The translations under genes were made by a program, and so were the position numbers. A stretch of 64,000 nt of DNA from the NCBI GenBank assembly GCA_948146395.1, contig OX411559.1, positions 41,640,739 through 41,704,738 on the forward strand, read 5' to 3'. The notes below the pieces were generated by a model. That model did not search any database. It saw only the letters and a list, made by a program, of their open reading frames with translations, and had not been told where the DNA came from. Shown in pieces: positions 27,957 to 41,700 of the stretch. Position 1 is the stretch's first letter; each line of letters starts with the position of its first letter. Source of the DNA: Fragum whitleyi. Taxonomy: Eukaryota > Mollusca > Bivalvia > Cardiida > Cardiidae.

Positions 27957-28272
27957 TTATATATAATACATACTTAAGGTTTCGTATGAAAACAATATCT
28001 AACGAGGTTTTGGGAATTGATAATTGTCGGGGCTCTACCGAGACAATTATCAATTTCCACAACCGAGTTAGATAGTTTTTCATACAATTAACTAATTACG
28101 TATCATATTTATCTTATAACCTCTATTTGCCTTGTTTTTGTCGATGTTTCTAACAAAAATGCAAGTTTCTAAAATTAACTGAGTTATGTCATTGTTTTAA
28201 GGATATCCATGTGATATCATAAAAATATCATATGGGATGTTATTATACGGATATTTGTATATTTATAAGATA
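27957..28272. mobile_element. AATTGATAATTGTC-family MITE, copy 5 (reverse orientation)
   Basis: The hairpin GGGAATTGATAATTGTCGGG / GAGACAATTATCAATTTCC comes first, then the leader, ending ATATTTATAAGATAAA. Same family as 7519-7841. Confidence 0.75.
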
Positions 28273-28659
28273 AAAAAACGTTATTACCCAAGACCCAATG
28301 AAGATAATCATATTTCTTCTGCATATTCAGCAGTAATGTTAAAAAAATGGTGCGTTTTAATTACGTTTAAGGCATCTTATAATATGACCTACGTCGCGGG
28401 TGTGAAATAACCTCGTGGAATATTTCTGATATTACACGGGTGTTATTACACTAGTGGAATAACTACGCAAATTAGCTCAAAGCGAACGGAAACGCTATTT
28501 TGTAACTGCGAAAATGATGTCATAATCTGTATTATGTGACGTCAGTTTTAAACGGCGTTGTAAGTTTCGCAGAAAATTTAAATGCTAAATTTCGAGAATT
28601 TGGACGATTTTTCGCAAAAAATTTGGGTCATATTATAAACAGAATATCAAATTTGTGCT

Positions 28660-28774
28660 CATGAAATACAGAAATTATTAAACTCGTCATCTAAAACAGA
28701 TAAAAACTCGGTGCAGCCTCGTTTTTATCTGTATTTAGATGACTCGTTTAATAAATTAGGTATTCCATGACCAC
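28660..28774. repeat. Hairpin element with GATAAAAACTCGG arms
   Basis: Inverted arms of about 45 bp (ATTATTAAACTCGTCATCTA and TAGATGACTCGTTTAATAAA, with CAGATAAAAACTCGG / CCTCGTTTTTATCTG inside) face each other around GTGCAG. No coding potential. Confidence 0.65.
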
Positions 28775-29454
28775 TCATTCAATATCTTCTATATATATCT
28801 CATATTGAGGTGTTACCTGTGGTGTAAATATTTCTAGACCGTTTGTTATTTCTACTTTTATGTATGCGTTAAATTGCCAAATCTAATAATGCTTTTGTAA
28901 CGAAGTACTTGTCGCTCTTTGAATACCGTAGCACATTACTATTGTTTTAGACCAATTGTTCTAAAATAAATACATAAATTCCATTATGGTTTTAGAAAAA
29001 AATACTAATTGTATAGGGAAATGGGTCTCTGTTTATACAATGTCCATTTTTAATAAATTCTATTAATAATCTATTCGTAGAAAATTTGTTTTATCCTTAG
29101 TTTTGAATAAGATAACAACCACCATTGTTATAAAATAACAGAGAGAATATCATGGTAACCTTAGTTTTGTGACTTATAATAGGTTGTTTGATTAGAGTAT
29201 TAAATAAATGATTTATAACAAAGGCGAGTTTTTTATAATCCATTTTTGTCAGATGGGTAAAGCGACAAGTCCAAATATACAAATATATTGACCAGGGCAT
29301 TAACGCATTTTAGTTTATTGATGAATAATATAATTTCTAGTTTTGCATATCAAAAACGGGCGTTCAGATTGATAGGTTGGTTTTTATGAAAGTCATTTAA
29401 ATCAGGCACCATATACATGCATTTGCTTTCTTGTTCACAAAGATACTGCACTTC

Positions 29455-29632
29455 TGCACTTATCGAAATGTGATCGCTCAATGTCTTTATTCGTCGTCAG
29501 GCTATTGTCAAAAATTCCAAATGCGCATCAATAAACGTCCGACGGGGGTGAAGTTAAATATGTTTATCTGCACCCCCGTACGACATTAACAAAGACATTG
29601 AGCGATCACATTTCGATAAGTGCAGTATCTGC
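29455..29632. repeat. Inverted repeat TGCACTTATCGAAATGTGATCG
   Basis: About 40 bp at 29455-29492 recur inverted at 29588-29630, spanning the CACTTATCGAAATGTGATCG block and AATGTCTTT. GTTTATCTGCACCCCCG lies in the loop, as it does near 27127. Confidence 0.6.
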
Positions 29633-29644
29633 AATTTCCGTATT

Positions 29645-29893
29645 AAATATCGAGTTAGAATGCTAAGCGGTTATGTCATTTTATTTAATGTACAAAATGA
29701 CGTCATGTATAAGAAAATAGTAAAATACTTGACACTAAAATATGCAATTAATACATAATGTGTATTAATTGTCATTTTTATTGTCAAGAAAAAAAAATAT
29801 TTCCATATACATGACAAAGGTATGTTCTGTTTTGTCATACATGACGTCATTTTATACATTGAATAAAATGACATAACTGCCTAGCATTCTTGC
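29645..29893. mobile_element. MITE with GAATGCTA termini and a TGACGTCA in each arm
   Basis: The left arm (GAATGCTAAGCGGTTATGTC ... AAATGACGTCATGTAT) and right arm (ATACATGACGTCATTTTATA ... GACATAACTGCCTAGCATTC) are inverted over about 55 bp. The AT-rich centre is itself palindromic (TTAATACATAATGTGTATTAA). Confidence 0.65.
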
Positions 29894-30418
29894 AATACCT
29901 TTCCAATAGCTCTTCTTTCAAAATTATTTATCAGCCAAGTATGCAACGACCCAGTTTGCGGCCTTTCAGTCACATTGTAGTTACTGGAGGACCCCATCTG
30001 TCCATCCCGTCGATTGATAGAATATAAATGCCAGACTTGATACGGGTTTGATGTCTTTGCTACGACTAACGATCGAATCCGGACCTCGATTAGGAGAACG
30101 ACAGGCTACAAACCGCGCATTGCAGCAGCGCATTGACGCTTGTTTTCACTTTAGACACAAATGTTTAAAACTTACAAACACAATTATAACAGTTGACTAT
30201 ACATCATATTGATGTATTTGATTATTAATCAATTATTATTTAATAAATATTTAGTAATATTTTATATTTTTATTGAACTGAAATATATGTTCGGTAACCG
30301 AACAAATATATATATTTCATTTGTATGCTAAGTATCAATTAATTTGAATATCTACTTTGATTATCTGACATGTATTTTCATAAATCATGACTATTTTTAT
30401 AAGACAGTCGAAAGTAGG

Positions 30419-30666
30419 TTGATTGATTGAATGAAGTTTAACGCCGCTTTCAACAGTTTTTCAGTTATATCGCAGCGGCTGGAGCACCTAACAATGGTTT
30501 CCTGGTATTTCTCTCACCAGTACAACCACCACATCCTTTCCAAGCCTCCAGCTGCTATCTTACATAGGTCTAAGAGTATCAACCCATTGGTGAGAGACAA
30601 ATAGTCGGAAAGAATGAGTGCCGCCGTCGGGGATTGAACCCGGGACCTCTAGATTGACAGTCCGAC
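30419..30666 (-). mobile_element. SINE copy 4 with 14-bp target duplication
   Basis: Flanked by CAGTCGAAAGTAGG (30405-30418) and CAGTCTAAAGTAGG (30667-30680), one mismatch. It is 5'-truncated at GTCGGACTGTCAATC, at the same place as copy 2 in the LTR. Confidence 0.85.
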
Positions 30667-30825
30667 CAGTCTAAAGTAGGAACGTATTATGTTATCATCC
30701 GTGACATCCGGGCGACTGTCGTCCGGGCAGGCGTTTGGATGTTTTCCACTTCTTTGTCCGGAGCATAACTCTGTCGCCTTACACCAGATCGACATGAAAC
30801 TCGACAGCTGTGTTCCTCTCGAGAT

Positions 30826-31055
30826 TAACCCTTTCCTGTTTTACAAAATTTTGGACCTGTCCAAATTCAAAGGGTTGCAGACGAAAATTAAAAGTGGATT
30901 TAATTTGAAAAATAACCATTTAGTAGGGGAGAAAAAAAGTGTGGTAAAGAAGAAATTGCTTGTCAGAAGCAATTTCTTCTTTTTTCACATTGTTTTCTCA
31001 AATATAATATCACAGGCACGTAAAAAGCAGGGATTAAACAGCAAAGGGTTAAAGA
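30826..31055. mobile_element. Foldback element with TTAACCCTTT ends
   Basis: The left end ATTAACCCTTTCCTG and right end CAGCAAAGGGTTAAAG are inverted. The centre is a hairpin AAGAAGAAATTGCTT / AAGCAATTTCTTCTT. A 132-codon ORF across it (30689-31087) is not considered coding. Confidence 0.5.
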
Positions 31056-31497
31056 GAACAGAATGCAAGAACCTTATTTATACCTAGCTTTTTTTTGAGT
31101 TATTTCTTTTTGTTGTTTTTCTTGGAGATCGAGCAGTTTAACGGGCATATCTTGTGACAATTCGCCACCTTGTTTTTTTAAATCATTATTTAAGATAAAT
31201 CACTATGTAGGTTCATTTATACATAGATGAAAACTTGGTCCATAAATATATATATACAAAATGAAATTATCGCTTTGAAAAAGAATCTTCTATTTTTACC
31301 ACGACTCGGACATAATTTAAGATAAAGATTAAGCCAGTCTTCACTTAATGATAAAAGGTTTAATGAATTCACATAATAAATACACATCGATTCTTCTGTA
31401 ACACAAGCTATAAGTATTCAACGAATTAAAGCAAAATAGATAATTATCAAAACGATATTCAATCTTAACAAAAGCAACAAATAAAAATACATGACAC

Positions 31498-31745
31498 CAG
31501 GGACCCGTTTTACAAAACATCTTACGACAAAAATAATCGTAAGTCACAATCACAAATCGTACCTGGCGCTTTCATTCAAAGTTAGATTCTGCCGTGCAAT
31601 ATCTCAATGGAGTCGTCTTGAGAAGACGATTCCAATGAGATGATGCACGGCAGAATTCCGTTTTTAGTTACTGCTGTAGAAGTAACTTCAACTTTTTGAC
31701 TTACGCAAAAATTGATCGTAAGATGTTTTAGTAAAATTGGACCTT
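31498..31745. mobile_element. TIR element with CATCTTACGA ends and a central hairpin
   Basis: The left end (TTTTACAAAACATCTTACGA) is inverted at the right (TCGTAAGATGTTTTAGTAAA). The centre has GATTCTGCCGTGC...GTCGTCTT / AAGACGAT...GCACGGCAGAATTC. Confidence 0.6.
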
Positions 31746-31969
31746 GACTATCTGATGCTGGATTGTTAACAACAAATGCATTAAGAGTTACACGCCTTCA
31801 TTATATAGATTGCTCTTTGTTAAAATAAAAAAAGCCCAACGTGTTTCAGGTTTCAAAATTTTGCCCCGAGTTATACCAGTTTTGTCAGAAAGGGTCAGCG
31901 TTTTAGCTTAACGACAATGACAATGACATTCTAGCTGCAGAATGACGTAATTGCCTGTATACGTATGAT

Positions 31970-32370
31970 ATAGAGGATGATCGTTTGTTTCTTTGTAAGA
32001 TCGATTGGCATTCCATAGAGTGGACAACAAAAGCTTTATTTTACGAGTGACGGGGCCAAGAGTGAAAATATAGCTTTACTTGTTCACGAAAATTGCTCTT
32101 ACTCCAAAAACAAAGGATTATTCTTTTCCATTAATGAAAACATGTGAAAAAAATGTGAAAATATAAGGCCGAATTTTCTAAAAGCCCGTTAATTTGTACA
32201 TGATTGCTATGTTACATTCATGATGACGTCATTTTTGGTCCCCGCTTAGATAACGTCAGATAGGGCGAGTTGAACGAAAGCAGGGTTTAAGTCATTCACC
32301 ATTTCTCTGGCTGATGCTTATGATAATCTACCGTTATTTGTCGATAATTCACCGAAAAATATTTAAGAAA
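31970..32370 (-). mobile_element. CRE-bearing palindromic MITE, copy 4
   Basis: Reverse orientation: the hairpin (GACAACAAAAGCTTTATTTT) comes first, then ATGATGACGTCATTTTTGG, AACGTCAGATAGGG and the closing CCGTTATTTGTCGATAATTC. Confidence 0.75.
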
Positions 32371-32651
32371 AAATGTTATGTTATAAGGTAACGAGCGCTT
32401 ATTCTTCGATATTTTCTGTGTCCAATGAAGACAGAGCCAGGGAGAAAGTACTGTCAAATATCTTACTCCGAACTCAATAATTGATATTTGGTATGAGAAT
32501 GAGGAGTGGTTCTTATATTAACAGACATTTCGAATTTATATAAATAGCTTTGTCGTATGCTAATTGGGGCAGAGACAAGGTTGGAAGGAGAGTAGCTAAA
32601 CCTAGGAGAGCGATGAGTGGTTGTATAACCTATAGCAATGCGGCGAAGTTG

Positions 32652-32940
32652 GAAAAATCAGGAGGGAGGAGAATGATAGGGGATAAGCGATTTGGATATG
32701 ATCGGACAGTTGAACGAGGATTTATCTTAATGCTATTGTTTTACCGCTATCTTGTAGTTCGTATAAGTAAAGTTGCAACGTACAGAATATTTGAAAAATT
32801 TTCAGGAGAGAGGAGCATGATAGAGGATGAAAGATTTGGATATTATCGGACAGGTGAACGGGGCTTTATCTTAATGTTATTGGTGTACCGCTTTCTTATA
32901 GTTCGTATTAGTAAAGTTGCAATGCACAGAATATTTGAAG
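32652..32940. repeat. Tandem duplication, two units of about 144 bp
   Basis: Two similar units (ATTTGGATATGATCGGACAG and ATTTGGATATTATCGGACAG; AGTAAAGTTGCAACGTACAG and AGTAAAGTTGCAATGCACAG). An open frame spans both units (32550-33167, non-ATG start), probably by chance because the unit length is a multiple of three. No domain is recognised. Confidence 0.6.
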
Positions 32941-33593
32941 TTATCGTAAATATCCCATCTACGCAATCCACTATACGATTTGGTTATCTATGTAATTACA
33001 TTACAAAGGCAATTACGCCATTCCACCACTACATAGTTCAGGCGCTTATGATATTTAAACACTTTGACATTAATGACGTCCATTCAAATGCAATGAATGG
33101 TGAAATTGAAATTTTTTATGTCCGTTTATGCAAATATAATATTGTACAAAAGTTAATCACTGTTTGATTTTCAATGAATCTAAAGTTAATCACTGGTTGA
33201 TTTTCAATGAAATTATGTATCAGTCAAACGGGCTTGTTTTGTTTATTGTACTAAAGATGAATAAAAGATAATTGACCAAAGCTCGCCAAATTCTACAATA
33301 ATATGGAGGATAATTCCTAAGTTAAGTTCAAGCCTGTAATCAAACACAAGTTTCGCTGTATTGCCATGATGGGTCATTCGGGTCAGATGACGTAGTAGAA
33401 TGTCCCACTAATATTGGCGTCACGTGACGATCACGTGGCTTGTCACGTGCTCTGTCTGCTGACTTTGACCGGAACCGCTTTTTGATTTTCTGTAAAGTCG
33501 ATTCTTTACCCGTTTTGACATTTTCTTGTCCTTCCTTCTTTGCTGGTGACCTTGACCTTGATTGTTCCTATAGAAATGAATACATACAGGGTA

Positions 33594-33941
33594 TTTGTTT
33601 TTTTCAGTGTAAGATCGATGATATTTCATTGAGTGAACAATTAAAGGTAATTTTTCACAAGTGGTGGAGCCACGAGTGAAAAGGTAGCTTTTGTTATTCA
33701 CGAAATGAAATGTCTATCGATCTCACTCGAAAAACACAAACGATCATTCTACTTCTTTAATGCATAAATGAGACAAAATGTGAAAATTTGAGAACATGTT
33801 TTTCTTCAAGTGAGTCATTTTTCAGGCGATTGTTATGCAACGTTCACGAAGTCGTCACTGAGTCGGCTCCGCTTAGATGACATCAGATAGGGTGTAGTGA
33901 ACAAAAGAAGGGTGAACGTTTTTTTTATAATTTCACTGTAA
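33594..33941 (-). mobile_element. CRE-bearing palindromic MITE, copy 5 (truncated)
   Basis: Reverse orientation: GTGTAAGATCGATGATATTT, then hairpin GGTGGAGCCACGAGTGAAAA, then GATGACATCAGATAGGG. The final CCGTTATT block is lost. Confidence 0.7.
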
Positions 33942-34297
33942 AAAGAGTAATACTAGTATACTAGTGTGTGTGGGGGGAGTGGTGTAAAATTCCTATTGAG
34001 TATATTCATGATAAAAGAATTCCATAAGAAATGTATCTTTACCTGAAAAAATCCTTACTTGTTTTGTTTTTATATCAAATCAAATTACAAGAAAGTAAAC
34101 AATATTTTCTTCATCATGATATGAAAAAGAAACATTATTTCACTATTTAAGAAAGTATAGTAAGTATACTCTATTTCTTTGGAAAGTATCTTGCTAAAAT
34201 AATAGCTTGAATTGAATGACATTTATATGAACATATTCTAACTTCTCTTTTCACTTTTTACTAACTTTCTTTGCACCCTCCTTTTTTCTGTCTCGCC

Positions 34298-35714
34298 TTA
34301 TTTAGATGTCTCTGGTAAATACGTACTTAGTATTTTGTATGAAAAAATATATAACTCGGCAGTACCTCGACAATAATTAATTCCGCCAACCTCGTAAGAT
34401 ATATTTTTTTCATAAGCCTTATTACTGACCTTCTTCGTTGCATCCTTCGTCTCCACCTCGTCTGATTTCGATGTCTCTGGTATATGAATCGGAGTCATAT
34501 TCTTTTGAACTTCTTGTCTATCACCCGTCTCTTCATCTTTAGTACTGGATGTGACATTTTTAGAACCAGCAGATTCATCGTCTATTTGTTGTTTACTTTT
34601 AACTATGTCCTGCTTTGAATTTTCATGAGTTTTGTCCGATTTACCATCCACGTCAGCATGTCCCTTGTTTTTCTTAAGCGTACTTTCTTTAGTATTTTCA
34701 TTTGCTTGTTTCAACTCCCTTTCTCTATCCTTTTCCTCCAGTATTCTAAGCATGTCATGTTCACGAGCACTCTGTGATCGTTTTATTTTCGGTTTTAGCT
34801 TTCTTTTCATCGCATTAAACATATCTTTTAAACCTGATGAATGTTTACCAGATCCATGACCAATACTTTCTTTACTGCTACTAGATAATGTTTTGTTTGG
34901 TAATTCTAGTTCTTGTCGAATAATTGAACCATCGTCCATGGACACAGATGATCTTAATGGTCCACTAAACTGACCGTTTATTCCTATTCCCTGACCAGCT
35001 AAACCATTGTTAAACTCTGTTGAGTTCGATAAACTTTTACTATTTCTATTTTCTCTATACGGATATCTCCCTCTACAAGACCACGTGTTTGAAGCTATTG
35101 GTACTGTCGGTTGAGATTCGAAAAATTTTCTTCTTGCTGTACTAGGTGACAGTCTGTCTAAACTTCCTGATTGAATTACTCCTGCTCCTAATAATCCATT
35201 TTGTGTTGAGGAAGGAATGAAGGATGATGGGTAATTTCCACTTGGGGATGAATCTGCTGAGGAACTTCTTGATGTAACACCGACTTGTGGTGCAGATAAA
35301 CGATAATTTGAGGTGTCTATTGGCAATTCTTTAACTGTCATTTTCTTTCCGACCTCTCGATAAGGTGAAGGACTTTTACTTCGAGAGCGAGGAATAATAA
35401 AACTAGGTGGAGGTCGCGGAAGTGACGTCACACTCGTTTCCGTCCGCGTGACTTCCTTCCCACTTTTAATTCGGTGTATTTCAATATTTGAATATTTTCC
35501 ATCGTTATAAAATGTTGACTGTTCCATCAGAATATTTTCTATATAATCAGAAGGAAGATGGTCCGATCTCACATTTTTCCCATCGTGAGTAATTTGCCGG
35601 TGCAATGTTGTTTTATCCCTGTTGTATTTGTCCGCCTCCGGTGTTTGGTTGTTATGGTTTGGTCCTAACAAAAGTTCATCTTTCAATAATTCAATTTCAG
35701 AGCTTGATAGGCTT
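34298..35714 (-). CDS. Coiled-coil gene exon 17 (last recognised)
   Basis: Acceptor CGTTTACAG ends at 35715; the exon completes a split Arg codon (phase 2). It encodes SLSSSEIELLKDELL, then a Ser/Pro-rich disordered region with RSRSKSPSPYRE, then a basic block and a Lys/Glu-rich tail. Codons from about 34418 down to 34316 come from a palindromic MITE, and the stop TAA follows PETSK. AAG|GTCAGT at 34430/34429 is a possible donor before the MITE, and I see no AATAAA within 300 bp after the stop. The true 3' end may therefore be further downstream. Confidence 0.75.
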
Positions 35715-38700
35715 CTGTAAACGAGAAAATATTAAATGAGCCATTGCGTGACATTTTCAACAATTTCAAATGTGTGCCAAGCAGAAACTCTGGCCAGTCT
35801 GTGCATCCGCACAGTCTGGCCAGAGTCTTAAACGTGTGTCTTTTATAGATAAATAAGGTCTTTTAGTGTTTGTGGAGAATGACAACCCTCTTATTACACA
35901 ATTATGCTATCGAAAATGCCAAAAGCATGTGGTTTGCGAACAAGTCAAATTGTTGGAAATGTCACGCATCGGCTCAAATGTAGTACAAAACAAGAGTCCA
36001 ATTATTAATGAAGCTATCTGTATATAGTCCCATAAATACTGTTTCGCCCTCTATTTATTCTGCTTTATATTTTTTCTCTGGGAATGGCAAGCACATAACC
36101 ATCACCATCCTGACTTTGAAACATCATTTTCGAACAAAGGACTCGAGTGCTGTAGTTTTTCAAGCATATGTACTTTCCATGTATTATACTACTTGAGCAT
36201 TGAAAAGATAGTGAAAAGTCGAATGAAAATATATGTAATGCATTTATAAAAAAAAAATTCAGAGATTCATTTTTTTTTTAAAAGAGCAGAATTCATTTTA
36301 TCTCTTATGTAACATATTAAACAATTTTATAAAACGCGTAAATACTATTTTTTTCATCATGGTATGTAACCAAAAGCCTAACAGCGCATGCGCAAAAATC
36401 TGCTTCAAGTGTTTATATAGTGAGTGTGATAAAGTTCTTACAAAACATATCCAAAAGAAAACTAAAAAATTAAATCTCTTCATCTCTTGCTGGATGTACC
36501 TGCGAATTTTCTGTTTTTCATCCTTTGATATCTCTATTGGTGGTCTAGCTAACTCTTCTGATGCGAAATGTAGTTGTCGTAGTGACTGAAATATACACGA
36601 AATCAACACAACTGATAATAAAATCGTATTAGAACGCGCTTGTATAGTGATTTGGTCAATCAGAGAGCAGTATTTCAAAAGTATATAACTCAAGCGCCTT
36701 ATATACAGATATACACTATATAAATTTATTTTCAAAACTGAGCTGGAGAATCTATATAAGAATATATATTTCACGGCTCATCGCACAAAATCTACCTATA
36801 GTATGATTTCCTGCACGTCAATCTCGACAGTTATCGTCGACGTAGTCATATCAAAATGTTATCATTTAGCGATTCTTCCAGAGACATTTTTCTACAGTCC
36901 CAAAAATTCATCAGTTCATAAAATCGTCAATTTATAACTTATTTTATGATAATTCAGCATTGTTGCCAATTATTTCGGCGAGTTTTGCTTTTTTCCATGA
37001 TTTTAAGGTTCGATTATAAAAATGCAAATGATGTTAGAAAAGCGTGGTGTAAGTCAGATAGAAAATCTCGTGCCGCGGTATATGGGAAATAGACACTCGC
37101 TAAAGCTCATGTCTATTTCCCATATACCACGGCACTCATTTTCTATCCTATACATAAAATGAGTGTAAAGTGGATTAAAAAGCAGCACTTGTCTATTTGT
37201 ATTAATATCTTATTAAGAACAAGCGTAGAGAATTATCTCATGGACCATTAGGTCCATTCCGTAAAAATGTATCATAATATTGACGTGTTTCAAGTTTTAT
37301 CGTCGAAATAAAACGATTTGAAAGAAGATTGATTTACAAGTTCATTCGTTATTGAAATAACAAAAAATATGCCCCAGCAATACTCACATAACATAGAAAC
37401 TAGCACTGTGACTGTTCAACGATATAAATAAAAACGCCGAAATACTTTTAACTTGTTGTATGTTTGCTTCTTTTTATTTGCCTTTTTATTTTTCTATTTT
37501 TGTTTTCGTTTTTATTTTGAAAATATGCATTACCTTTACTGTAACATATTTGAGTGTTTTTTCTTGGCACACGTTTTTTTTCTTGAAACATATTAACAAA
37601 TGCTGTCTCAGTTAGATGTTATTTGTAACTAAAATTAAGTTAAAATCTTTTAGTATTTTCAAAGATTCGCAATAAAAAGGTTTGACAGAATTAGAAATAA
37701 AGGTTGTGAATTTAAAAAAGTAAATACTCACTTCTTTAACGTACTTCAAAATCACCTGAAATAAACGAAAAAAAAAAAACACACTATCATTTTCCATAAT
37801 TAAAGAGGCCCATTTTGCCACGAGATACGAAAGTCGTATCATGAAGGGAAGGGTATTCGTAACCGAGGCGTCACACAAATGCAAGCTACGTATATTGATT
37901 TAAGGATCAAGGTCATTCAGACAAATTTTTCTAATCATTTACAACGAGCTTTGCTTGTTACATAATGTTTAATGCCATTTTTAACAGTATTTATTTATGA
38001 AGCTAAAATTCGACTAACCCTATCGGTTGTTGATTAAACAACTAAATATTTTGATAAAGTTGAATAGATCAAAAAATTGTAAAGAAGTATCATAGATCTA
38101 TTATGTTGTAAACTTTACCTGGTCAATATTTTGCTTTACATTATTAATGTCTGTATCCGAGTTCGGACCGGATGTTCCTTGTACTGCACCAGCTGCGCAT
38201 GCGTCATCTTGTCCGTAACTAGGCAACGAAGCAGAAATATCTGACTCTGAAACGATCACTGCCAGTTCTCGCAATCTTTTGAGCTGAAGAACGCAAAGAA
38301 AACAAACAGGCTAATATATGGACATAAAGAAGATGTTTGTTTGTTTCATCATCAGATACATAGTGTACATGTACATGTATTTGTTTTCTTATTTAAAAAA
38401 TGTATGTTTTTACAAGTGTTGAGCGACGAGAGAAAATACCCTTGATGTTCAAGAACTGAAATTAATAGAGAATAACTTTTTGTTTCAGTGTAAGATCGTT
38501 TTTTTTATTTCTTTGAGTGAACAACAAAACCTATTTTTTTCTCGAGTGGAGGAGTTCACGAAATAAAATATCAATCGATCTAACTAAAAAAACAAACGAT
38601 TATTCTATTTCTTTGATGCGAAAATGAGACAAAATGTGAAAATTTGGGTCAATTATTTTTGAAGCGCATCATTTTGTACGTGATTGCAACGCAACGTTTA

Positions 38701-41700
38701 TAATGACATCATCTTTTCGGCTGCGCTTAGATGACGTCAGATAGAGTGAAATGAACGAGAGCGGGGTATGAATTTTTGATAATCTCATGGGAAATTAAGG
38801 AGTTTATCAAAACGATAATCTACCGTTATTCATCTATAAACCACCAAAAAACATTGAAAGAAAGTCGATCTAAATCGAAATAAATTTTAAACAAATCAAT
38901 GCATCATATATTCTTTTCTAGCATTTGAAATTTTCGATTTTCGATTTGTACCTCGGTTAACCATAAATATATCTACGTGAAAGACTATTTCACAAATTTT
39001 AAGTCATGTTTTCCACAGGCGCTTTGAAATTTGTAGGCACTTAGAAGGCGACAACCAAAGAAAATATAGGATAAAGGCGATTTGTGGACTGAAAAAAGAT
39101 GAAAGCCTTCCATCCGCTCCCTTTTCATGATTCGAGCGTAAGCTGTAGTTTCGATGTTATGATCATTCATCAACGATATTTTTCAACAGATAATTATTTC
39201 TTTTACGCACTTGCGTAGATTGCGTAATGGGGGTAACGTCCTTGCTATTACTGCTGCAATTATACAAATTGTATAGTTGTGATATAATTACAATTTTCAG
39301 TCACGCATAATGAACGAACGTGATAGACCAAACGTAATGATAATTTACAATTTATCCATTCCTTACCGAGGTCAATACATCTTCTGTACGCCGTACATAT
39401 CTCGTGTGTAATTTTCGTATTTCGGCCAAGCGTCTTAGTAACTCGGCTTTCTCACTCATCCAAGCTTCTGACTCATGTTTCAGTCGGTCCCGGACCTCTT
39501 CGAGCTGTTGTTCTAAACGACTGACTTTGGTACCTCCAGTGTTTAACTATAAAGTAAATTGTAAAAAAATTTAAGGTTTTCTAAATGATGATTTTTTCAA
39601 GCTTTCAAGAAAACATTCCAGTTTATAAGTGGAAAATATGAAATTGCGAAAATTATGTTAAATATTTTTTAATTGTAGTACACAAAAGATAGCATGTTAA
39701 AGAGAAGGACTTGTATCTTCATTCGTACTCCGAGCTGAAGCCAGCCCTATGTTCAGGATGTGAAATCGTTTGGCGATCGCTTTGAGATGATACCCCACTT
39801 TGCACGTGCACATACGTGCAAAGCAAGGTATCATTTCGAAAGCGCTTCGCTAACGTTCTCATTTTGAACCCAGGGCTGATGTTATCATAAGCATTTGAGA
39901 AAGAGGAAATAACGTCTTACCGATGCGCTTTGGAATAGGATGGCCAATTACAGAAATTGCTAAAAGTGGAAATTAAATGCGGAAATATCCTTTTGCGATT
40001 TTGGAGCCGTAACCAACCGACAAACAAACTAGATAACAATATTCCTTGAACTGTGTGTACAATAAACAAAACTCGTCGACTTGAACACCTAACCTTGCTT
40101 CATGGTATTTTAAACACCCCTACTGCAACGACAATTCTTTTAAGCCTCCACTTGCTAATCCCATAGGCCTTTTATTAACGACCAATTGGTAGGGCACAAA
40201 CGTTGGAAAGGATTTTTACCGCCCTCGGGGATTTAACTTAGGACCCCATGATTCGGACACCGACACTCTACAGTTAAGAACATCGTGAAATTGACAAGGT
40301 GAATGATTTTGGTAAGGTTTCCGTATGATACAGAATGAGTGTGTTGGGCGAGCTTTGAGTGAAATTAAAGGGGGATAATCCAACATCACTAATTCCGTCC
40401 AAGTTGAACGAAATAAGAGATGTAGATTACCCCCTTTAAAAAATCTACATACTTTCTAATTTATGCATCTTCACGTACCAATTATACACTTTGAAACACA
40501 CACTAGCTATTTTGTGAAATTTTTATCGTTTTGAACGAAATTTTAATTTGGAGCGTTTTTGAATGGTTCGGGTAAGTGGCTTAAATGAATTATTTGAGGG
40601 CTGAGCAAGCGATTTGATTGTTTTTGATCAAGGTAAATGTCAATTTCACGATGTTACTAACTGTACCAATTGTGCTTTGACGGCACCAGCTTATTAGAAT
40701 TAGTCGGTTTAGCAAGATTGACTGACTGACTATTACAGTTAACAACATCGTGTAATTGGCATTTATCTTGATCAAAACCATTCTTAACGCTCACTCAGCG
40801 TTCCATTCATCCATTTCAAACACTCACTCACACAGCTAAAAACCCTCCGAAATTACTTAAAACATGAAATCAACAGCTACATTCAAAATAATTATAACTA
40901 GAAAAATAATCGAGATTTCACTGAAATAATTGAAATTTCAAGCATCTGATTGGTTCTTTTAAAGAGAGGTAACAATCACCGCCATTTTTTTTCAAGTGCT
41001 GTATTGGATTATCTCCCTTTAATTTCATTCAAATCTCGCTCATCACACTCACATTCATTCCAAAATCATTCACTCTGTCAATTTCACGATGTTGTTTATC
41101 GTACCTCCAGACTCATTCTTTGTTCAGACATCTTGGCGCCTTCAAACTCTCTCCTGTGTTTCTCTAGTTGCTCTAATAGATTTGTTCTCTCCCTTGTGTG
41201 TTCTTCATCTCGCCTATGTAATTGTTCCTGTAATAAATAAATAAATATTTATGACCTGTCATGCGAGAAGGGACCATTTGGGTTGTGCGTAAACAGTCAT
41301 TTTTGATTGATTTTCTGAATGCAGAATGACCAAACTACTTTGAGCAATGTACTTTTCGGTGAAAGAATTTTTAAATTTGTTCACTTTTTCTTGATCCAAT
41401 CGCCTTTTAAATTGTCTATTGTATGGAGTTCGTAGACGGGCCCCTCTTTTCGCGGATCACATTTTCAAAGAATAGAGCAAATGAAAAATAACAATTACAG
41501 AAAGTTAATAATAACAAGGTGACGTTGGTATTACTTTTTCACTCTTCCAACTTATATCTCTAAAATATTATGAAAATAAAAAAAATCCTTGCTTGACAGA
41601 CATAGATTAATTGTATTGTTCGTTTCAAAAGAAACATTGCACGTCCTTTTTGTTCTGAGATCGTTATCATCCGAAGCCTTTTCAATAAACAGTGACTGTT

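Noticed and set aside
30689..31087. 132-codon plus-strand ORF
   Set aside because: It covers part of a palindromic element and poly-purine tracts; no conserved motif.
32550..33167. 205-codon plus-strand ORF
   Set aside because: It has no ATG at its start, spans a tandem duplication whose length is a multiple of three, and shows no domain. Likely chance.
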